Shown: in pieces, positions 53,101 through 60,078 of the stretch
How the letters are laid out: every line of letters begins with the position of its first letter
Position numbering within the stretch: position 1 is the stretch's first letter
Origin: Longitalea arenae
Lineage (GTDB): Bacteria > Bacteroidota > Bacteroidia > Chitinophagales > Chitinophagaceae
Direction: 5' to 3'
DNA length: 64,000 nt
NCBI RefSeq assembly: GCF_016924755.1
Contig: NZ_JAFFJX010000003.1
Location: 186,001-250,000 of the forward strand
The notes under the pieces: generated by a model
Seen by the model: only the letters and a program-made list of their open reading frames with translations
Told to the model about the DNA's origin: nothing
Database searches by the model: none
Program-made: the position numbers and the translations under genes

Positions 53101-53454
53101 CGATCCTTTTTTGGCAGTTCCATAACCTACCACTACCACTTCACCCAGCTCTGCATTGCTAACGTGCAGGGCAATGGACATAGGTTGGGTGAGATCGGCC
53201 TTTATGGTTTGTGCGCCGAATCCAACGGCGCTGATCTCCAGGCTGGCATCGGCCGGCGCCTGTATCGTAAACTGGCCGTCTTCTTTAGTGGCGGTGATCT
53301 CATTACTGCCCTTCACCTTTACAGTAGCGCCAGCAATGGGTTCTTTGCTGGCCGCATTAAAGACTTTGCCGGTTACCGGCTTGTTTTGCGCATGGGCCAT
53401 ATGGCTGCCCAGCAGCAATAAGAGCACAAAGAGTGCAGAAAGGGGCAATCGCAT
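50179..53454 (-). CDS. SusC/RagA-like TonB-dependent glycan transporter
   Basis: A 1091-residue outer-membrane importer. After the signal peptide (FVLLLLLGSHMAHA) comes the carboxypeptidase-regulatory-like domain (VTGKVFNAASKEPIAGATVK). A TonB-box-like ELGEVVVVGYGTAKKGSVTG and a plug domain with GNSSVNGTEPLVIVDGLTLP and IYGARAAGGVVIITTK follow. The C-terminal ~850 residues form the barrel, ending in NVTF. With SusD it makes the energy-dependent uptake complex, which together with the lyase and hydrolases defines a polysaccharide utilisation locus. It is the first gene of the leftward operon. Confidence 0.96.
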   Translation of the reverse strand: MRLPLSALFVLLLLLGSHMAHAQNKPVTGKVFNAASKEPIAGATVKVKGSNEITATKEDGQFTIQAPADASLEISAVGFGAQTIKADLTQPMSIALHVSNAELGEVVVVGYGTAKKGSVTGSVSTVNAKTFQDRGPIASPIAALQGQVPGVTISRNSAQPGREAWNFLIRGNSSVNGTEPLVIVDGLTLPNSSALNSFNPADIDNISFLKDAAAASIYGARAAGGVVIITTKRAKSGKATIQYNGSVSKKKIGLMPKLIDIAGWGPMMEEARVTDGLAPNDVWYKYGKLAQYAVANDIQYMPYSQAAAALNGMGLNPAGFFTDVKDFVFFPGTMQDVLWGDAVSNEHQLSIASRNDRSGYRISMGYLNDGSLLQVGNNSNKRYNLRLTHDYRFSEKLKLESNISVEKNDIIQPSNIGAVLNNGIQPGVPLETMNGKPYVWGSGISNATNNNIAKYGGDGREMNTRLNSSFNVTYNFTKELKAVAAAGYYFHNTDYRTSENVITWYDYTGTQVISTLSPSNTNRSFYQRGNRKEAYYNLNAYLEYAKIVNQDHDVKMMAGAQYERQELNSFFTRALDAIPDVPSSLNLTIGDATSKTSREDQSHYALSGYFGRINYAFRNKYLFEINGRYDGSSKFHPDHRWKFFYGLSGGWRISQESFMEDLRFINDLKLRASWGNVGNQGGIGLYDYIQMLNIAFSGGAGSAGFPILGASPAVRITPGGLVALDRTWEKVQTTNLALDLSVLNNRLSGSFEVFQKNNDNMLIARTYPTVLGAAAPAGNNGKLRTNGWEISLNWSDRIGKKISYHIGGNISDYKTKLVNFGGQKLIRTDNRGLNTAVEGYPINSYFGLEYAGRIQTQKELDDYRAYIKDNNIGMPTGAPAAIANTRLALGDNMFKDLNGDGKITFPEDAKFLGTDDPRLVYSFNAGLEWNGFDCNVIFQGVGKRTLIRDGNWRIPAAVVFQAQNKAFENAWWTPERTGAYLPRLSSTGGINNYNYFPSDWVKENGAYLRLKNLVIGYTLPANITQKARIQRLRVYFSGNDLWERSRIRDGWDPEATRNVANGGDSNNNNVSTFSGRYPFYRYLTAGVNVTF

Positions 53455-53590
53455 AGTAGTAGTTTTAAGTTGTGGGTTCTTTTGTTGATTGTCTTTTATT
53501 GGGAGTGTTTCGTTTTAGTTTAGAGTTTGTGGTTTGTGGTTACTTATGTTCAACCTGACAAGTGAATGTTTGCTTCGCTATTTTCGTGGC

Positions 53591-53695
53591 CCATTCACCA
53601 TTGACCATTCACCATTCACCATTGACCATTCACCATTCACCATTGACCATTCACCATTCACCATTGACCATTCACCATTGTCTATTGTCTATTGT
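53591..53695. repeat. Tandem 7-mer CCATTSA, fifteen copies, overlapping the LacI stop
   Basis: Units follow the order CA, GA, CA, CA, GA (after CCATT), giving a 21-nt higher-order period, and degrade to CTATTGT at the right end. The last units overlap the LacI stop codon (complement of 53689-53691) and its final Gln codon, so the repeat has grown into, or started from, the gene end. It lies in the gap between LacI and SusC and may affect read-through between them. Confidence 0.9.
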
Positions 53696-54714
53696 TTTTG
53701 GCTCGATTCCCGGATGATCAGTTTGGTTTGTAATACCGTGGTCTTTTTTTCCGGTGCTTTTTCATGACCGGTTAAACAAGCCATCAATTGCTGCATAATG
53801 TGTTCAGAGATCTCGCGGATAGGTTGCGCAACAGCGGTTATTGATGGTGAGAATAAGGAGAAATGGGTATTATCGTCGAAGCCGATCACGGCGATATCAC
53901 GGGGCACTGACTTTCCCAATTGTTTAATAGCTTCCAGTCCGCTTATGGCGAGGTAGTTGGTAGCAAATAAAATGGCATCGATCTGCCGGTGCTCCTGCAG
54001 AAACAATTTGATCTCATGGCTGATCTTCTCCTGGTCGGGCTTCAGATCGAAAGCAATGGTCTTCACATAAGGCGTGCGCCCGCTTTCTGTTATGGCATGA
54101 TGATAGCCATTCAGGCGATCGCGCATCTGGGTTTGCGAAGAAGGAATGGTCACCAGCCCGATGTTCTTATAATTGTGCTGTAAAAAATGGCGCATCGCCT
54201 GGTATACACCATCGAAATTGTCGACCACAATATTGCAGGTGGCCAGGCCGGGGAAATACCGGTCGAAAAGCACCACCGGAAAATTGTCATCCATCAATGC
54301 CTGGATATCATCTTCAATGCCGGGTGGCGGTACTATAATATAACCATCCACCTGGGTGTCGCGAAAGGCGCCGATGATGTTGCGGGTTATGCGGGAATCA
54401 TTTTCGGTGCTTGCATAAAAGATCTTATAATCCAGCTTGTATGCCTGTTCTTCAATGATGCGGGCGATCGCCGAAAAGAAAGGATCGGCAATACCTTCCA
54501 CCAGCATACCGATGATCTTGCTTTTGCCGGTGCGTAAACTTTTGGCGATCCGGTTAGGCCGGTATCCCAGGAGGTTTACATGCTTCAGGATCTTCTGTTC
54601 CATTTCTTCGCTGATGCGCTTTTCAGCCGCCTTTCCATTCAACACAAAAGAAACAGTAGCCGCAGAAACGTTTAGCTGTTTGGCAATGTCGTGTATAGAG
54701 ACTTTCTTTTTCAA
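53689..54714 (-). CDS. LacI family transcriptional regulator 1
   Basis: A 341-residue repressor. The helix-turn-helix and hinge are VSIHDIAKQLNVSAATVSFV and NRIAKSLRTGKSKIIG. The periplasmic-binding-protein-like sensor domain follows (GYIIVPPPGIEDD, VVLFDRYFPG, DIAVIGFDDNTHFSLFSPSI). It is upstream of and on the same strand as SusC and is the probable regulator of the locus; the ligand would be a sugar released from the glycan. A TTAATCGATTAA palindrome 13 bp before its start is a candidate own operator. Confidence 0.92.
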   Translation of the reverse strand: MKKKVSIHDIAKQLNVSAATVSFVLNGKAAEKRISEEMEQKILKHVNLLGYRPNRIAKSLRTGKSKIIGMLVEGIADPFFSAIARIIEEQAYKLDYKIFYASTENDSRITRNIIGAFRDTQVDGYIIVPPPGIEDDIQALMDDNFPVVLFDRYFPGLATCNIVVDNFDGVYQAMRHFLQHNYKNIGLVTIPSSQTQMRDRLNGYHHAITESGRTPYVKTIAFDLKPDQEKISHEIKLFLQEHRQIDAILFATNYLAISGLEAIKQLGKSVPRDIAVIGFDDNTHFSLFSPSITAVAQPIREISEHIMQQLMACLTGHEKAPEKKTTVLQTKLIIRESSQKQ

Positions 54715-54727
54715 GGTGTTATACTAT

Positions 54728-54739
54728 TTAATCGATTAA
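54728..54739. promoter_or_regulatory. Palindrome TTAATCGATTAA, candidate LacI operator
   Basis: A perfect 12-bp palindrome with the central CG typical of LacI-family operators, 13 bp upstream of LacI 1. On the minus strand it is flanked by TTTTGC on the left and TATAAC on the right at promoter-like spacing, so bound repressor would block transcription. Confidence 0.5.
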
Positions 54740-55118
54740 GCAAAACGCTTAAAAAACAATTGCTCATCAGCTGTGAAAAGCAGAGCTGTATTATTATAAT
54801 AAGCGGTGTTGAATGCTGATAAGAAATGGGAAGAGTTCCTGACGCGAGAAGCGATAAACGGTGCAAGATCCTGAGACACACCGTGGAATATTGTCAATTG
54901 AACACGAATATCAAGCGAACGCTTTTTTGGCATAGCAATCTTATTTCGCTGGCAATAGCAGTGAGTTAAAAAAGCAAAACAGCTTTTTTTTACTACTAAA
55001 CCGGCAGTTTAGTTAATCGATTAGGCAAATCCTGTAAATTGGTGTCAAATTAACGCTTCTTACTGAACGCTACCCTTGAATGCGGTCAGTTTATTTGGGC
55101 AAACGTTGGCATTGGAAG
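54740..55118. other. Intergenic region upstream of LacI 1
   Basis: No credible gene. It contains a second LacI-type palindrome (55013-55024) and a T-rich run near 54984. I see no RNA gene. Together with the following repeat tract it makes a 783-bp space between the two divergent LacI genes. Confidence 0.5.
55013..55024. promoter_or_regulatory. Palindrome TTAATCGATTAG, second candidate LacI operator
   Basis: Matches the site at 54728-54739 in 11 of 12 positions; both are followed by GCAAA-like sequence (AAGCAAAAC and AGGCAAATC). Two sites 285 bp apart could be bridged by a LacI tetramer through a DNA loop; that is inference. Confidence 0.4.
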
Positions 55119-55416
55119 AAGCAAGGGCAAGGGGCAATAGACAATAGGCAATAGGCAATTCTCAATGGGCAATACACAATTGACAATAGGCAATGCAATA
55201 TGCAATAGACAATTGACAATGGGCAAGAAGCAATCGCAATGGGCAATGGGCAATACACAATAGGCAATGGGCAATGCAATATGCAATATGCAATAGACAA
55301 TTGACAATAGGCAATGCAATATGCAATAGACAATTGACAATGGGCAAGAAGCAATGGCAATGGGCAATGGGCAATGCAATACGCAATAGACAATACGCAA
55401 TAAACAATAAACAGTA
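55119..55416. repeat. CAATRGR short tandem repeats with a 121-bp higher-order duplication
   Basis: About 300 bp of 6-8-nt units such as CAATGGG, CAATAGA, CAATTGA and CAATGCAATATG. A block beginning ACAATTGACAATAGG at 55176 recurs at 55297 with near identity for about 60 nt, showing a recent segmental duplication within the tract. Its CAATAGA units match the CTATTGT units at the end of the 53591-53695 tract in reverse complement. All three forward or reverse frames give only repetitive Cys/Leu/Ile peptides. Confidence 0.9.
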
Positions 55417-55497
55417 AGGCTAGATGATGGGTTGCTGCCTGCCAGCGGGGCCGAACTGATAACTGTACACTTAACTGCAACTGAGAACGATTGACTT

Positions 55498-56520
55498 ATG
55501 AAACATGAAAACATTACAATAAAAGACATTGCCAGGGCACTGAATCTCTCCTACTCTACCGTTTCGCGGGCCTTGAAAGACAGCTATAAGATCAGTGAAG
55601 CCACCCGGCAACTGGTAAAAGAATATGCAGAAGCGCATCATTACCGGCCCAACCTGATGGCGCAAAGCCTGAAGAACCAGAAAAGCCGCTGCATCGGCGT
55701 AGTGCTTTGCAGTATTCCCAATAGCTTTTTTGCAGAGGTGATCAGCGGGATTGAATCCATTGCTTACAGCAAAGATTATCTGCTCATCATTACTCAAAAT
55801 CTCGAATCCTATGAGCGGGAAGTAAAAAACCTCGAGAATTTGACCTGGCGTTCCGTAGACGGGCTCTTGGTTTCTTTATCTACCGAAACAAAAGACATCG
55901 GTCATTTTCAACGATTGCATGAACAGGGTCTGCCCATCGTCTTTTTCGACCGGGTAACCGATGCCATTCCTACGCACCAGGTAATAACAGATAATACCGG
56001 CGGCGCCTACAAGGCCACCCGTCATTTGATTGAACGTGGGTATAAACGCATTGCCACCATCACCAGTTCACCTTATTTGTCTATTACGCGGGAAAGGCTG
56101 GCCGGTTATGAACAGGCGCTGGCCGAACATAATATACCTGTCAATGAAAACTATATTCAGTATTGCGCGCATGGCGGCATGATCATCGAAGAAACAGAAG
56201 CGGCATTGAATGCCCTGCTGCAGTTACCGGAACCACCCGATGCCGTACTGACCGCCAGCGACCGTATCACCGTCGGCAGCTATTCATTAATTCAAAAAAG
56301 AGGGCTTACCATTCCGAACGATATAGCCGTTGCCGGTTTCAGTAATTTTCAATCACCGGAATTATTCAATCCACCCCTTACAACCGTGCGGCAAAATGCC
56401 TTTGACATGGGCAAACTGGCTACCGAATTACTGCTGCAGCAAATAGAAAGTAAAAGGCCGGTGGATACATTTAAAAAACTGGTGCTCCCGGCGGAGCTTA
56501 TTGTTCGTAGTTCTACGTAG
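55498..56520 (+). CDS. LacI family transcriptional regulator 2
   Basis: A 340-residue regulator. The DNA-binding part is ITIKDIARALNLSYSTVSRA and NLMAQSLKNQKSRCIGVVL. The sensor domain has VDGLLVSLSTETKDIG, PIVFFDRVTDAIP and DIAVAGFSNFQSPELFNPPL. It is divergent from LacI 1 and only moderately similar to it. Its target is not clear: it may control the nearby GH2/sugar porter pair or part of the SusCD locus. It has no partner gene within 500 bp downstream. Confidence 0.92.
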   Translation: MKHENITIKDIARALNLSYSTVSRALKDSYKISEATRQLVKEYAEAHHYRPNLMAQSLKNQKSRCIGVVLCSIPNSFFAEVISGIESIAYSKDYLLIITQNLESYEREVKNLENLTWRSVDGLLVSLSTETKDIGHFQRLHEQGLPIVFFDRVTDAIPTHQVITDNTGGAYKATRHLIERGYKRIATITSSPYLSITRERLAGYEQALAEHNIPVNENYIQYCAHGGMIIEETEAALNALLQLPEPPDAVLTASDRITVGSYSLIQKRGLTIPNDIAVAGFSNFQSPELFNPPLTTVRQNAFDMGKLATELLLQQIESKRPVDTFKKLVLPAELIVRSST

Positions 56521-56930
56521 TATTAGTTCAAAGTTACCGGTTGCCGGGTTCCTGTCGCCGGTTGCCACCGGCGTTCAGGTTACAGGTTACAAGTTGCAGG
56601 GGAAGGCGCTTTAAAAGAAGTGATCTGGTTATAAAATGTGTGTGTCTATAACAGGAGCTGTTACAGGTTACAGGTTACAAGTTACACGGAAAATGCGCCC
56701 AAAAAGAATGAACCTGGTTATTAAACGTGTGCCTCGATCACAAGAGCCGTTACAGGTTGCGACAGGTTACAGGTTACAAGGGCTACCGGTGCAGGAGGCT
56801 GAAATGCATACAATTAAAAAGATGGAAGACCCTGAAACCTGAAACCTGCAACCTGCAACCTGAAACCTGAAACCTGAAACCTGTAACCTGAACCTGCAAC
56901 CTGAAACCTGAAACCTGCAACACATCGCCC
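56521..56930. repeat. ACAGGTT / AACCTGT repeat region with an 89-bp degenerate duplication
   Basis: Between LacI 2 and the SNF2 gene. The left part carries ACAGGTTACAGGTTACAAG words. A ~64-nt segment starting GCGCTTTAAAAGAA at 56606 recurs in diverged form at 56695 (GCGCCCAAAAAGAA), each ending in GTTACAGGTT. The right part (56829-56920) switches to the opposite orientation (CCTGAAACCTGCAACCTG words), so the two sides can base-pair. No gene is seen. Confidence 0.85.
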
Positions 56931-56996
56931 CTGCCCCCTGCCTTTATATTTCCACACCTGTGCAAAAAACGGATCGCCCAAATGGCCCCGTCCCCC

Positions 56997-57004
56997 TATT
57001 TTTG
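56997..57004 (+). promoter_or_regulatory. Candidate -7 box TATTTTTG for the SNF2 gene
   Basis: TATTTTTG matches TAnnTTTG and lies 30 bp before the ATG at 57034. A -33 TTTG is not visible at normal spacing. Confidence 0.4.
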
Positions 57005-57033
57005 CCCATTACACCAATAAGTATTTTCTGCCA

Positions 57034-59898
57034 ATGATTTCTACGAAAAGCGATCAGAAAAATGTGTTATTGTTACAGCCCCATCGTTTATTGTCAGATC
57101 ATCAACTGCTGGAATGTTTACAGATCACCAAAGAAAAAGGCATTCCGAAATATGTGAACAGTGAGCTGAATAGTGCGGAATTGAACAAAACTTATCCCAA
57201 ATTGCCCAAAGAGGTAAAAGACGCCCTCTTGTGTTTCGGCAAAGAGCGGATCGGCCTGTTAAAAGAAGAGATCCAGAAAAAGTTCACCTTACAACGCGCC
57301 GGCATTTCTTATGAAGTGTATTATAAAACAGCTATCACCCGCCGCCTGCACGAGCATATGGAAAGAATGAAACCATTTGCTGCACTGGTAAAATGGTATC
57401 ATAAAATACCGGGCGAAAAAGGTAATTTCAAAACAGCGCCCGGCAGCTTCAGCACTTTCAAACCGCAATTGCAGTTCGAAGTAACGAAAAACGGCAACGC
57501 CCTGCAGTTACATACTTTTATTTCCATAAACGGCGCCACTTATGGGCTCGAGCAGTTCAGCCGCTACCAGTTCCTGCTGCTCAGCGGTAATGAATATTTC
57601 ATTCTTGCCTATAAAGACTTTCAAACCCTCGAATGGCTGAAAGAAAATGACCCGCAGCAATACAGCCATCAGCCGCAGGAATTTTCAGAGATCATTCTGG
57701 CTAAACTGGAAACAGATTATACCGTTAACCGCAATAACCTCTTTCAGAAAAATGAGATCAGGGAAAAACCGGTGAACCGCGTGCTGTTGAGTGAGATCAG
57801 CCAGTCCTTCCTCGTATTAACGCCACAATGGGAATACGACGGTTTTATTACCGAAGGTCCGTGGAAAGCAACCTATGAGATCACGCGTAATGGACAGGCC
57901 TACGCCATCTACCGCAACCAGCAGGAAGAACAGGCCCTGTGGCAATTGCTGGAAGGATTACATCCCAACTTTGAAAAACAACTGAACGGGTATTACTATC
58001 TCTCCTTTGAGGAAGCGCAAAAAAAGCAATGGTTCCTCAAAGTATACCATAAACTGCTCGACCTGAACATCCAGGTGATCGGCATGGATATGCTGCAGCA
58101 TTTCCGCTATTCGCAGTTCAAAGTAAAAGCCGATGTTACCATTCGAAATGAGATCACCGATGCCCTGGTACTGCAAATGGTCATTTCATTCGGCGATGAA
58201 GAAGTGTCGCTGCTGGAAGTTCAAAAGATCATCCAGGCCGGACAAAGAGCCATTCTCCTGCAGGATGGTTCCTTAGGCATTCTGAACGACGAATGGTTAC
58301 AAACCTATGGCACCATCATCAGGCATGGAAAAATTTCCGGGCAGGAAATACAGGTGCCGCGCTGGCTTGCCTTCAGCGAAGAAGAAAGCGCCGATGGCAG
58401 CGCTGTATTAAAACCTACTTTGAAAGATACCTGGTTGGAAAAATGGCAGCAATGGCAACAGGATGGTGAAAAAGTATACGAAGTGCCAGCGACTATCAAG
58501 GCCCAGCTGCGTCCTTACCAGCAAAAAGGCTTTGAATGGATGTTGCTGCTGGCCGAAGCAGGCGCCGGCGCCTGCCTGGCCGATGATATGGGTTTGGGTA
58601 AGACCCTGCAAACGATCAGTCTGCTTACCCACCAGCTACAGGAAAAAGCCAACCAACGGCATTTGATCGTTTGTCCATCCTCGCTGATCTATAACTGGTC
58701 GCAGGAATTACAAAAATTTGCATCGCATGTGAAGGTGCTGATCTATCATGGCGCGCATCGCACCATCGAGGACGCAGCTACCGGCGATTTCCAGGTGATC
58801 ATTACCAGCTATGGCACCGTACGGCAGGATATTGAAGCTTTATGCCTTATCCCTTTCGGCACCATTGTGCTCGATGAAAGCCATACTATCAAGAACCCGG
58901 CTGCGCAGATCACTAAAGCGGTAGAAAGATTGCAATCGAGTTTCCGCGTGGCGCTCAGCGGTACGCCGGTCATGAACAATACCTTCGACCTCTATGCACA
59001 AATGAATTTCCTGCTGCCGGGCATCTTTGGCAGCCGCGAATTTTTCCGGCGCGAATATGCCGATGCCATCGATCATCGCCGGGATACCGATAAGATCAAA
59101 ACCCTGCAACGCATTACCGCTCCCTTCGTATTACGCAGAACCAAAGAACAGGTAGCCGGCGACCTTCCCGCTAAAACCGAAATGGTGATGTGGTGCAAAA
59201 TGAGCGATGCGCAACAGCGTTTGTACGACGAAGTAAAGGACAGCATCCGGCAAAGTGTATTCCTCAATATAGAAACCGAAGGCCTCAATAAAAGCAAACT
59301 CGCGGTCTTACAGGGTATGCTAAAGCTGCGGCAGATCTGTAACTCGCCCCTGCTGCTGCCCCGGGAAGAACAAAGCTGCAACGATTCGGTGAAGACCGAT
59401 CTGCTGATGAATGAATTGCAGAACAACCTGAAAGACCAGAAGGTGCTGATCTTCTCGCAGTTCACCACCATGCTGAACCTGCTGGCCGAAAAATGCCGGG
59501 AGGAAGGCATTGCGTATTATCATCTTGACGGACAAACAGCCCCTGAAAAACGGATCGAGATGGTTAACAAATACCAGGAAGCCGGCAATACCACCAATGT
59601 GTTTCTGATCAGCCTGAAAGCCGGTAATGCCGGTTTAAACCTCACGGCTGCAGGGTATGTCTTTCTGTTCGATCCCTGGTGGAATACGGCTGTGCAGCAA
59701 CAGGCCATCGACCGTACGCATCGCATTGGCCAGACTAAAAATGTATTTGCTTACAAGATGATCTGCAAAGACACGATCGAAGAAAAGATCATCTCCCTGC
59801 AACAGCATAAGAAACAACTGGCGGAAGAATTGATTGCCGAGGACGAGGGTTTTGTGAAGTCGCTGACGGAAGACGATATCAAGTATTTATTCAGTTAG
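57034..59898 (+). CDS. SNF2-family DEAD/DEAH helicase (RapA/SNF2-like ATPase)
   Basis: A 954-residue ATP-driven nucleic-acid translocase. The C-terminal half is a full SNF2 engine: CLADDMGLGKTLQTISLL near residue 515, TIVLDESHTIKNP near 610, VALSGTPVMNN near 640, VLIFSQFTTMLNLLAEK near 805 and the last motif AIDRTHRIGQTKNVFAYK near 890. The N-terminal ~480 residues are a less conserved substrate-recognition part of bacterial SNF2 proteins. Such enzymes remodel protein-DNA or RNA-polymerase complexes; some belong to defence islands, but no defence genes are adjacent here. It is monocistronic. Confidence 0.93.
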   Translation: MISTKSDQKNVLLLQPHRLLSDHQLLECLQITKEKGIPKYVNSELNSAELNKTYPKLPKEVKDALLCFGKERIGLLKEEIQKKFTLQRAGISYEVYYKTAITRRLHEHMERMKPFAALVKWYHKIPGEKGNFKTAPGSFSTFKPQLQFEVTKNGNALQLHTFISINGATYGLEQFSRYQFLLLSGNEYFILAYKDFQTLEWLKENDPQQYSHQPQEFSEIILAKLETDYTVNRNNLFQKNEIREKPVNRVLLSEISQSFLVLTPQWEYDGFITEGPWKATYEITRNGQAYAIYRNQQEEQALWQLLEGLHPNFEKQLNGYYYLSFEEAQKKQWFLKVYHKLLDLNIQVIGMDMLQHFRYSQFKVKADVTIRNEITDALVLQMVISFGDEEVSLLEVQKIIQAGQRAILLQDGSLGILNDEWLQTYGTIIRHGKISGQEIQVPRWLAFSEEESADGSAVLKPTLKDTWLEKWQQWQQDGEKVYEVPATIKAQLRPYQQKGFEWMLLLAEAGAGACLADDMGLGKTLQTISLLTHQLQEKANQRHLIVCPSSLIYNWSQELQKFASHVKVLIYHGAHRTIEDAATGDFQVIITSYGTVRQDIEALCLIPFGTIVLDESHTIKNPAAQITKAVERLQSSFRVALSGTPVMNNTFDLYAQMNFLLPGIFGSREFFRREYADAIDHRRDTDKIKTLQRITAPFVLRRTKEQVAGDLPAKTEMVMWCKMSDAQQRLYDEVKDSIRQSVFLNIETEGLNKSKLAVLQGMLKLRQICNSPLLLPREEQSCNDSVKTDLLMNELQNNLKDQKVLIFSQFTTMLNLLAEKCREEGIAYYHLDGQTAPEKRIEMVNKYQEAGNTTNVFLISLKAGNAGLNLTAAGYVFLFDPWWNTAVQQQAIDRTHRIGQTKNVFAYKMICKDTIEEKIISLQQHKKQLAEELIAEDEGFVKSLTEDDIKYLFS

Positions 59899-60078
59899 TA
59901 CCCTTGGTACCGTTACAGGGTACAGGTGTCAAGGTTTCACGTTTCATGTTACAGGTTGATTTGTTACCGGTTACCGGGTACCGGTTACCGGGTCTCAAAT
60001 TTATTGCAGATTGAGTATGGGCGGGTGTTCCGCATTAAGGGCCTGGCAACCGGTAACTGGTAACTGGAAACGCTTTCA
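59899..60078. repeat. Short repeats between convergent SNF2 and sugar porter genes
   Basis: Contains TTACCGGTTACCGGGTACCG-type words near 59955-59993 and CAACCGGTAACTGGTAACTGG words near 60046-60067 in the opposite orientation. The two groups can pair (TTACCGG/CCGGTAA). They match the repeat words at 2919-2946 and 10660-10685. No separate terminator is recognised. Confidence 0.75.

Noticed and set aside
55119-55416. Dense short repeats suggestive of a CRISPR array
   Set aside because: There are no constant repeats of 24-40 nt separated by unique spacers, and no cas genes; units are 6-8 nt and run into each other.
55086-55529. Cys/Leu/Ile-rich small proteins encoded in the CAATRGR tract
   Set aside because: Several overlapping frames give the same type of repetitive peptide, as expected for translated simple repeats.
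57034-59898. SNF2 helicase as part of a phage-defence island
   Set aside because: No nuclease, methyltransferase or other defence gene lies beside it; neighbours are a regulator and sugar genes.
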